From Candidatus Poseidoniaceae archaeon (lineage in GTDB: Archaea; Thermoplasmatota; Poseidoniia; Poseidoniales; Poseidoniaceae), in the NCBI GenBank assembly GCA_022424925.1, contig JAKMGM010000002.1, positions 1-13,603 on the forward strand: a stretch of DNA of 13,603 nt. Reading direction: 5' to 3'. Shown piece by piece: positions 5,457 through 12,216 of the stretch. Within the stretch, counting starts at the first letter, position 1. Every line of letters starts with the position of its first letter. The notes under the pieces are model-generated. The model was not told the origin of the DNA. It saw nothing but the letters and a program-made list of their open reading frames with translations, and did not search any database. Made by a program: the position numbers and the translations under genes.

Positions 5457-6464
5457 TCAACGACGTCGGGTTGCACGCATGTCGATTTTACGCATTGTTT
5501 TCTTCTTGCCGGATTTTGCTTTGCGCTTGCTCGAAGCACCCGCATCTCCCTGGCCGATGCCGCCGAAAGTAATACCGCCAGAATCCAAAAGTTGGGCCAC
5601 GAGTGCATCTGCAACTTCTTCAGATTCAGCACCAGTTTTCATTTCCGCTTTCACCGAAGCATTGTGGTCGGTCATCCATGACTTACGCTCATCACGAGCC
5701 ATGTTCAATTTATCTCGAACCTTGTTAACGTCAACCATGAGTTCGGTTATTTTGTTATGCATATCGTCGGACTTCTTACGCAGTTCCAAAAATTCCGTAT
5801 GGAAACGGTCGCCTTCTGCCTTGAGAAAGTCTCTGTGAGCGAATGCCTCATCGACTTCTGCTGATATGGCGTCGGCTCGGCCGACGGCTTCGAGCATGTC
5901 TTGATGCGCTGCGTCTGCTTCAGAGCGGAGGGTTTTGATGGCAGTATCGAGGTCGGACAAATCAACATTAATCATCTCAAACTGAGTGACCTCAGGGGCC
6001 AATTCTTTAATTCGGAGTTTCATTTCTTTGATTTTCTTAATCATTTCCTTTTCCTTCTTTTGCCCTACTGAGGACGTCTCGAAGGTTTTCTCAAGCGACT
6101 GAACTTCTCGATTGAGTGTTGCGTATTCTGCTGTCGCAGATTTCTTTTCGCCTTTTTCATCACGTCGTCCTTTGGCTTGGTTGATGAGTTCACGAAGTTG
6201 TTGTTGAATGGCATTTCGCTTCTCTTTGAACATCTTAATTTCTGCACGGATGGCTTTGATTTCTGTAAGAACAAGATCGACCTTTTCACGGTGTTCTTTG
6301 TACTGCCCCTGAACTGCATTTCGCTTATCAGCGACTGCACGCGCCTGTTCACTGAACGAATTGCGAGTATTACGCATCTTTCGAACTCTGGCTTCCATGC
6401 CCTGGAGTTCCTCTCGTAATTCAGAATCTGGATTAGGAGTCCCATCGTCTGGTCTGCCGCGCAT
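5457..6464 (-). CDS. COG1340-type archaeal coiled-coil protein
   Basis: A 335-residue protein dominated by long coiled coil from about 15 to 275, with the charged heptad pattern of the COG1340 family of archaeal coiled-coil proteins, whose role is not established. Recognisable stretches include ADKRNAVQGQYKEHREKV (45-62), FKEKRNAIQQQLRELINQAKG (79-99), and VQSLEKTFET (121-130). The segment HRDFLKAEGDRFHTEFLELRKK (210-231) is also typical. A short hydrophobic, glycine-rich patch follows (VAQLLDSGGITFGGIG, 289-304), then a very basic tail of about 24 residues (KRKAKSGKKKTMRK). That tail suggests binding to nucleic acid or an acidic surface. ATG 6464 has AGGAC close upstream. It lies 52 bases after the membrane-protein gene and nine bases before the sugar nucleotidyltransferase. 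It is a paralogue of the product of 11368-12216. Confidence 0.82.
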   Translation of the reverse strand: MRGRPDDGTPNPDSELREELQGMEARVRKMRNTRNSFSEQARAVADKRNAVQGQYKEHREKVDLVLTEIKAIRAEIKMFKEKRNAIQQQLRELINQAKGRRDEKGEKKSATAEYATLNREVQSLEKTFETSSVGQKKEKEMIKKIKEMKLRIKELAPEVTQFEMINVDLSDLDTAIKTLRSEADAAHQDMLEAVGRADAISAEVDEAFAHRDFLKAEGDRFHTEFLELRKKSDDMHNKITELMVDVNKVRDKLNMARDERKSWMTDHNASVKAEMKTGAESEEVADALVAQLLDSGGITFGGIGQGDAGASSKRKAKSGKKKTMRKIDMRATRRR

Positions 6465-6516
6465 GTCCTGTGCAAAGAGTAACCCATTTCAAATCTACGC
6501 ATGAACAAAAGTCCAG

Positions 6517-8040
6517 TCACGCACCGATGTTGCCAAGAATGTCACTGACTTTGATGAACACAGCAGCCGAAATACCGATGAGTCCAAGAACACCGGTCGT
6601 CAAAGATGAGAAGCCGAGAAGGCGTTCCAAAAACTTCGTTCGAACTCGGACGTTTATTTGTCGTCCAATGATGAGGTCGCCGCTTTGCTCCTCCAAACGC
6701 ACAGAGACCGTGGCCTCACCAAATCGTTCGGGCAAAAGCGATTGCCATCCAACAGTGGCATCTCGAAGAAGACCGGACATCAAACCAAGGACATCGTCAT
6801 CACCCTTGGTTGCCAAAGGCAGAGCCTTTGTCGACCACCAATGTTGCTCCCCCGGGTCAAGGCGATAGGTCATCGCAATGTCGTGCGGGCGGAAGTCTGG
6901 AGATTGAACACGCAGGACAACATTGCGTGGTGTATCTGAAAGATTGTGGATCAGCGTGAACAGATTTGCACGCTCATGGACGACATTTTCCATGTCGACT
7001 TCAAAAACAATGTCCGAACGTGTTGCTGCTCGGCCTGCTCCAAGGTCCTCCTCAATGCGTCCAATCATGCGGAAGAAAGCAGGACATGAGGCTTCAATAT
7101 GGTCGATAATCGAAAGCCATTCCTCCATCGTGAAAACGGGGTGTGAGCGCACCAATTCCATCCCTTTAGCGGTAAGCACCTCGGAAAGTTCGGACTCCAT
7201 TGTTTTGAAATCGAGACCCTTGGAATGGCGGTACAGCGTCATCAGAATTTTTTCACGAGCATATTGGGGCTCAATTCCTCTTTTCAGACAGGATTCAAGT
7301 TCCTTCGAGTAGCCTTCATACACCGAACGGAGCAAAGGGTCCATGTGAGTTTTAACCAAATCGTCGAAAACCAATTCCAGCGTCGATGGGTGAATGGGTG
7401 GGTTGTACGCCTTCAGAAGACCAGTTCGTTCATCCATATTGAACGGGGAAGAGCGAGTAGGGAAGTGTTGGGAAAGCGACAGGAGAAGGGAAGAAAACGA
7501 CAACAGAAGGAGAATCTTCCCGTTGAGCGAAGTGATGTCAACCAAGAAAATGAGCAGAAGGAGCAGGCTTGATACGATGCCGAACAGCAGTGCCCATGTG
7601 TGCTTCGATTTTGCGCCTTTTAACTGGTCAGCAAGACTCTCGTACCCGTGCAATGATTGAACAGAAAGTCGCTCACTGTTAAGTTGTTCAACTTCCCGTT
7701 GGAAGTTTCGCAACGAAAGTTCGACACGGTGCCTGTGGAAGGTTTGTGCTAAAAGATAACCGAGTACGATGACAAAGGTAAGGACCGTCAGCGCCATTGC
7801 AAAACCAATACCAATCGTAGGTTCTATTCTGGACCACCATTCGGGCGATGAGGCTGAAAACGCCAATGCACCAAAGTAGGTCAACAGCGAGAACGCCGGC
7901 AAAATAAGTACAAGTCGGAGTCCTGAACCGAGCAGTTGCCGGTCAATTGCAAACCAAAATCGCTCAGAGGAGAGAACATTTTCATCCTGTGCTGAAGCAT
8001 GGACATCATCCTTCGATGCCTCAATCTCTTCCTCAACCAT
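6517..8040 (-). CDS. Five-helix membrane protein of unknown function
   Basis: I do not recognise the family. The 507 residues begin with an acidic segment (1-28). Two membrane helices follow (about 41-62 and 75-98), then a soluble, helical linker rich in Arg/Glu (101-145), two more helices (about 148-167 and 174-191), and a large soluble part. Residues 205-335 look helical; about 343-470 look like a beta domain (SDIVFEVDMEN, NVVLRVQSPDF, GEATVSVRLEE). A single C-terminal helix (about 477-497) ends the protein. The topology suggests an integral membrane scaffold or sensor. It is 42 bases downstream of the DtxR gene, so regulation by metals is plausible (inference). An in-frame GTG at 8064 would add eight residues; ATG 8040 is preferred on codon type only, since neither has a clear ribosome binding site. 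Confidence 0.8.
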   Translation of the reverse strand: MVEEEIEASKDDVHASAQDENVLSSERFWFAIDRQLLGSGLRLVLILPAFSLLTYFGALAFSASSPEWWSRIEPTIGIGFAMALTVLTFVIVLGYLLAQTFHRHRVELSLRNFQREVEQLNSERLSVQSLHGYESLADQLKGAKSKHTWALLFGIVSSLLLLLIFLVDITSLNGKILLLLSFSSLLLSLSQHFPTRSSPFNMDERTGLLKAYNPPIHPSTLELVFDDLVKTHMDPLLRSVYEGYSKELESCLKRGIEPQYAREKILMTLYRHSKGLDFKTMESELSEVLTAKGMELVRSHPVFTMEEWLSIIDHIEASCPAFFRMIGRIEEDLGAGRAATRSDIVFEVDMENVVHERANLFTLIHNLSDTPRNVVLRVQSPDFRPHDIAMTYRLDPGEQHWWSTKALPLATKGDDDVLGLMSGLLRDATVGWQSLLPERFGEATVSVRLEEQSGDLIIGRQINVRVRTKFLERLLGFSSLTTGVLGLIGISAAVFIKVSDILGNIGA

Positions 8041-8082
8041 GTTCGACCCAGCCGTCCATTGCACTAAAGTCTTCCATCCTAT

Positions 8083-8748
8083 TCAACCAGAAAGTGTTCG
8101 GACAAGGAGTTTTGATGCGAGAGCCGGTGAAACCTGAACGCGTGAACCATTGGAAAGTATATACGAATCATCTGAACATGTTACTTCACTTCCAATAACG
8201 AAACCTTGCTTCTTCAAGAGCTTAAACTCGTCTGCGTCGAGGAAAATAGCTTCGAGTATACCGGATTCGGTATCCGATAACTCAGACAGGAGACGGATCT
8301 GAGTTTTCGACGAGCGAACACGCTGTGATATTTCTTCGGACGCTTTAGGGATATCGCGACCACTCGGGTCGATTTGAGGCTCGCCGAGCAAGAGCGTTAG
8401 TGCGACTTCCAAATCGTCGTCGATGGCATGCTCAAGTCGGCATGCAGTAGCGTGCATATCGCCTTGAAACGACACGCGTTGCAAAAAGACCTCTGCTAAG
8501 CGATGCCGTCGTTTCATTTTTTGACCGTGAATCATTCCCTTTTCGGTGAGAGTCGCTCCTTTGTAGGGCACATAATCCACCATACCCTTCCCTGCGAGTC
8601 GCTGTATCATCTCAGTGGCCGAAGCGGGTGATACACCTAGAGCATTGGCCAAGTCACGGTTACGAACCGGTTCATTGGCTTGCTTTTCGAAAAACTCATA
8701 CATCGTTTCGAGGTATTCATCCTCAAACTCTCGAAAATGTCCGTTCAT
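8083..8748 (-). CDS. DtxR/IdeR-family metal-dependent regulator with FeoA domain
   Basis: This is a metal-sensing transcriptional regulator. Residues about 7-68 are the winged helix-turn-helix (DEYLETMYEFF, then RDLANALGVSPASATEMIQRLAGKGMVDY). Residues 75-140 are the dimerisation/metal domain (HRLAEVFL, ACRLEHAID), and about 151-221 are a C-terminal FeoA/SH3-like domain (LSDTESGILEAIF, LLKKQGFVIGSEV). Metal ligands can be matched to DtxR. H82, E86 and H99 fit the ancillary site; C103, E106 and H107 fit the primary site. The residue matching DtxR Met10 is Glu (E11), as acidic as the Asp in MntR, so iron versus manganese preference is uncertain although the cysteine favours iron. It sits between two membrane-protein genes in the directon. 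ATG 8748 is chosen; an in-frame GTG lies two codons upstream at 8754. Targets are unknown. Confidence 0.92.
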   Translation of the reverse strand: MNGHFREFEDEYLETMYEFFEKQANEPVRNRDLANALGVSPASATEMIQRLAGKGMVDYVPYKGATLTEKGMIHGQKMKRRHRLAEVFLQRVSFQGDMHATACRLEHAIDDDLEVALTLLLGEPQIDPSGRDIPKASEEISQRVRSSKTQIRLLSELSDTESGILEAIFLDADEFKLLKKQGFVIGSEVTCSDDSYILSNGSRVQVSPALASKLLVRTLSG

Positions 8749-8766
8749 CCTCACACCCGTTTTACT

Positions 8767-11277
8767 TCATTCTTGAACTGCGGAAAAAACTTCCTCGCAT
8801 GCAGGGCATCTCACAGACCCTTGGTAATCACCAGGTATCCGAAGTGATTGCGCACATTCAGGGCAATGAATCTCAACCTTGCCGTCTGATTCAGACGCCG
8901 CTTCGTCTTCCTGCTCAGGTTCAGGCTCAGCCTCTTCCCGTGTCGGGTCAATGCGCGGTGTAACTTCAAAGCGATGTGAACAGTCTGGACAACGTACTTG
9001 ACCGCCATAATCAGAGGGGACGCGCAACTGCCGAGCACATTCAGGGCAACCAACTTGGATTTTCTCAGCCCGCGAAACTGTTGATTTGGGAGTCGAGTCA
9101 TCTTCCAGTTTGTGAACACGCACTGTAGCCGCCTTCGACAGCCCAGTGCTGCGATTTTGGTAAATCCGAATGAATGCTCCAACCGCAACGGCGAGCATCA
9201 CCCCGCCAATCAAGCCAACCCACGGGAATTCAAAGGATGCTTCTTCAACCACCACCGAACCTGATTGGAACGAATTGGACGCGGTAAAACTTTGTTCACC
9301 AACCACCCATGTCACCCTGAGCGATGCTAAATCCATATCGGGCCACACAAAGGAAAAGCTGTAACTGGAGTCTGCGTTCGCATCAAGCGATTCAGTATCC
9401 GTTTCACCCAAGAACAGTCCGTCTTGTGTTGAGAGAATCAAATAGCCATCAGTTCCGTCTACGTCACCTGAGTTCCTCACCTGTACAGTGACAGAGCCAG
9501 TTTCACCGGGAATGGGGCGGTTCGGTGTCGAAAGAGGATTGAAGTCAACGGTATACACCGGTCGGTCGTCAGGCACGCTTCGACTCACACTCGAGAATCC
9601 AAAGCCAGTCGTCCAATTCAAAGGAGTTACACGCAACGATACCCGGTCGGAATCAACAAAACCGACCGTGTAGACGCCGCTGGTAACGCCTGGTTCAAGG
9701 TTGGCTTCATAGTCGGCAGGGTAGACATCAAGGCCCGAAGATGTTGAGCCTAAACGGATGCGAACATCTCTGTCAATTCCCTCGCTTAGCTCCACGGACC
9801 AGTTGAACTGAACGCCGATTTCCGCATCCCAGGTGACCGATGAAATGAGAGGTGTTAACGTCTGCTGTGCAGCAACGGGAACCATCAGTGAACCGTTGAG
9901 GCCTTGAGCTACAGAACCATCTATAGAAATCAATGACCAGTTGACTGCTTGATCACCAACTGCAGTGACGGGCAGTGATACCCGGACCTCTCCCGCAGAA
10001 TCAACATCGAGAACCAGAACATCACTATCGTACTCAACTCCCAATGATTCGCATGCGAGGAACACTTGGCCCGTTTTTTCTCCACTGTTGCGAACCAGCA
10101 TAGAGAATACGACTGTATCGCCTTCATGCCAAGGACCTTGGAGCAAAGAGGGCATGCCAGAGCCTGCTGATTCAAAGGCAGCCGATTCGATATCAAAGGA
10201 TAAGGAAAGTGTGGGGACAGAAGCATCCGAAATTCGAGGGCCATCAAGAGCACATGTCAGTGTATCAGGTCGCGCTGTTGATGTTAACGTCACATTGTTT
10301 GTACTCATAGCGAGCAGTGTGAATGACGAGTCATACAGTGTTTCTTGACCAAACGTGCACAGAAGTCCCCCCTGGTAATCAAGTGGGCCAGAATTGCTCA
10401 CAGAGAGGTTCCATTCAACCGCATCACCAGAAGTGAGGTCTCCATGGTCTTCAGAAAATGAAAGTGTTAGAATCGGCAATGGAGGCGGTGCGACTTCAAA
10501 CACGATTTCTCTGAATTCATCGCTTGGGTCACCATCACCTGATGCATTGAGTTGTAACGTCAGTGTAGTGGTACCCTCAATAAGCGCGATGGTGCTGTTG
10601 AAAACGACAATCAAACTTGATTGAGCATCAACAGTAATCGGTGATGCGGTTTGGTTGTCGTCAATCATGTTGACCGACAACGAATAGAGCAATGTACCAG
10701 TCCAGGAAAAATCACCGTCGTTGATGACGGCCACTTCGGTTTGCAAATAATCTCCGTCATGAAGCGAAACATTCCCAGTTAAATCGCCGTTTGCAGTGAG
10801 ACCCGAGAGTAAAACCTGCCCTGCTGTAGCGAGGGAGATATCTGCTGGCTTGAGACGATGCAGCGTTCTTGACACCGACACGGCTTGCGTTGAATTGGGA
10901 GTCCCAAGGTCACCGAGCAGTTCAACCTCGACAGTGGTGTAGCCGTATGGGAGTGGAGAAAGGGTGAACGCAACTGGAAGTGTTGAATCTGCAACAACGG
11001 TCAGGTTTTGGCTCATGGCGTCGTATTGGGTTCCGTCAAGCGAAGAAAGGAGAACGCGCACCTCAACCTCAGCGCTGCTTGACAGAACTTCGACAAGGTC
11101 AAACTCCAATTCATACGAGTCGCTCTCTATCGCTTCGAAATCCGAAAGTGAGAATGTGCTTACATCGACCACTGCGCCGCCACCGCTTGCGCTAACCAAC
11201 GGCAGTAGGCAGGTCAAGAACAAGGTGGCAATGCCAACTGCCAAGGTCTTGGATTGACCGGCCGCACTGCTGCCCAT
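8767..11277 (-). CDS. Secreted/membrane-anchored CARDB-like protein with two cytoplasmic zinc ribbons
   Basis: An 836-residue surface protein. Residues 9-31 form a Sec-type signal peptide (TLAVGIATLFLTCLLPLVSA). Residues about 40-680 are Ser/Thr/Val-rich beta repeats with several CARDB-like units marked by NSG or NDG turns (VSNSGPLD near 294, VRNSGEKTG near 395, VRNSGDVDG near 600) and many N-x-S/T sites. One membrane helix (about 686-703, WVGLIGGVMLAVAVGAF) is followed by Arg/Lys/Asn, placing the C-terminus inside the cell. There, two related zinc ribbons follow: C744/C747/C763/C766 and C805/C808/C824/C827, each with CPEC...(8-9 residues)...DYxGxVRCPxC. They are separated by an acidic linker. 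Surface adhesion or envelope sensing with an inside zinc-ribbon interaction module is inferred. ATG 11277 has GAGGGTGA four bases upstream. It is the first gene of the directon. Confidence 0.85.
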   Translation of the reverse strand: MGSSAAGQSKTLAVGIATLFLTCLLPLVSASGGGAVVDVSTFSLSDFEAIESDSYELEFDLVEVLSSSAEVEVRVLLSSLDGTQYDAMSQNLTVVADSTLPVAFTLSPLPYGYTTVEVELLGDLGTPNSTQAVSVSRTLHRLKPADISLATAGQVLLSGLTANGDLTGNVSLHDGDYLQTEVAVINDGDFSWTGTLLYSLSVNMIDDNQTASPITVDAQSSLIVVFNSTIALIEGTTTLTLQLNASGDGDPSDEFREIVFEVAPPPLPILTLSFSEDHGDLTSGDAVEWNLSVSNSGPLDYQGGLLCTFGQETLYDSSFTLLAMSTNNVTLTSTARPDTLTCALDGPRISDASVPTLSLSFDIESAAFESAGSGMPSLLQGPWHEGDTVVFSMLVRNSGEKTGQVFLACESLGVEYDSDVLVLDVDSAGEVRVSLPVTAVGDQAVNWSLISIDGSVAQGLNGSLMVPVAAQQTLTPLISSVTWDAEIGVQFNWSVELSEGIDRDVRIRLGSTSSGLDVYPADYEANLEPGVTSGVYTVGFVDSDRVSLRVTPLNWTTGFGFSSVSRSVPDDRPVYTVDFNPLSTPNRPIPGETGSVTVQVRNSGDVDGTDGYLILSTQDGLFLGETDTESLDANADSSYSFSFVWPDMDLASLRVTWVVGEQSFTASNSFQSGSVVVEEASFEFPWVGLIGGVMLAVAVGAFIRIYQNRSTGLSKAATVRVHKLEDDSTPKSTVSRAEKIQVGCPECARQLRVPSDYGGQVRCPDCSHRFEVTPRIDPTREEAEPEPEQEDEAASESDGKVEIHCPECAQSLRIPGDYQGSVRCPACEEVFSAVQE

Positions 11278-11336
11278 GTTTCACCCTCGCCATGGGGGTT
11301 CTTCACTTTCTCGCCTAATGATAGCACTACGCCATG

Positions 11337-11344
11337 TTTATTGA
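11337..11344 (+). promoter_or_regulatory. Possible TATA box for a leaderless coiled-coil mRNA
   Basis: TTTATTGA is centred about 27 bases before ATG 11368, the spacing at which an archaeal TATA element would start transcription at the ATG itself. The lack of a close ribosome binding site at that ATG agrees with a leaderless message. The 90-base divergent gap must also hold the promoter of the opposite directon. Confidence 0.4.
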
Positions 11345-11367
11345 AGGTTGGAGACTGGCGCACCTGT

Positions 11368-12216
11368 ATGGGTCCCGATGAGTTGCTGGGAATGACTCCT
11401 GCCCTGTTGGCAAAGTCCATTCTTCACCGTCGTGAACGCCTTGCAGAAACAATTCCAGAACAACTCGATGCTCGTCAAGATGAACTCAGAGCTGCAGAAC
11501 CACTGGCAAGGAGCGCGAAAGAGCAACGAGACGCCATCAATGCCAAAGTGGCGAATCTCAAGAAGGAACGAAATGCTGCCCGCAAGAAGGCGCAAGACCT
11601 GTTCCGTGATGCGGGGAAAGTACGTGAAGCAATTTCAAATTCCGGTGGTGTACAACAAGCCAACCCCGAATGGGCTCAAGCCAAACTCGAACAGAAACTG
11701 AAAACGCTCGAGCATGAACTTGAAACCAACGCTGGAAATCACAAAACCGAGCAAAAATACATCAAAGAAATGAAGGCACTTTTGCAGCAGCACGAAGAGT
11801 GGGTTTCGAAAAGAAAGGACAACCAGGAAGAACATGCAACAATGAAACAAATGTATGCAGATGCTCGCAAGCAACTTTCTCTCTCTGAAAAGGCCCACAA
11901 CGCACTGCTCGACCACGCCTCTGAAAACGAATACTTCCACAACACCTACCTTGAACAGGAGGCGCATCGTCGTCGAGCAGACGCCCGTACCAAACGATTA
12001 GCGCTTGCACTGGACAGCAGCCAAAAGGGTATCGAGCACTGGCAAAACCACATCGATAAAGGATTTGAAACGCTTACGGAAAACGCCAAGCGCGTCGAAA
12101 ACGGCGAACCGTCCAGCCATGCTCGGCGAAGGCTGCGCAACGCCAAGAAGGAAACGAAACCGTCGTTTTCTCGTCGAACGAAGAAAAAGCAAGCCAAAGA
12201 GGGTGAAGAAGAATGA
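11368..12216 (+). CDS. Second COG1340-type coiled-coil protein, coupled to the downstream nucleotidyltransferase
   Basis: A 282-residue, highly charged protein predicted to be mostly coiled coil from about 20 to 245. It has the same general plan as the product of 5457-6464. KVANLKKERNAARKKAQDLF (60-79) corresponds to its EKRN segment, LEHELETNAGNHKTEQKYIKEMK (114-136) to its LEKTFET region, and FHNTYLEQEAHRRRADA (190-206) to its FHTEFLEL region. The C-terminal 40 residues are very basic (HARRRLRNAKKE, FSRRTKKKQAK) before an acidic end, suggesting RNA or ribosome contact (inference). ATG 11368 is preferred; the frame stays open upstream to 11254, but that extension would overlap the start of the divergent gene and looks non-coding. 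The stop codon overlaps the next start (ATGA at 12213-12216), so the two products are probably made in linked amounts. Confidence 0.8.
   Translation: MGPDELLGMTPALLAKSILHRRERLAETIPEQLDARQDELRAAEPLARSAKEQRDAINAKVANLKKERNAARKKAQDLFRDAGKVREAISNSGGVQQANPEWAQAKLEQKLKTLEHELETNAGNHKTEQKYIKEMKALLQQHEEWVSKRKDNQEEHATMKQMYADARKQLSLSEKAHNALLDHASENEYFHNTYLEQEAHRRRADARTKRLALALDSSQKGIEHWQNHIDKGFETLTENAKRVENGEPSSHARRRLRNAKKETKPSFSRRTKKKQAKEGEEE

Noticed and set aside
5242..5838. 198-codon + strand open frame
   Set aside because: It spans the junction of two co-oriented - strand genes with clear motifs and is serine/arginine-rich shadow sequence.
11254..11367. N-terminal extension of the second coiled-coil protein
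   Set aside because: It would overlap the start of the divergent surface-protein gene and cover the only promoter space; the extra residues lack the charged helical character of the rest.
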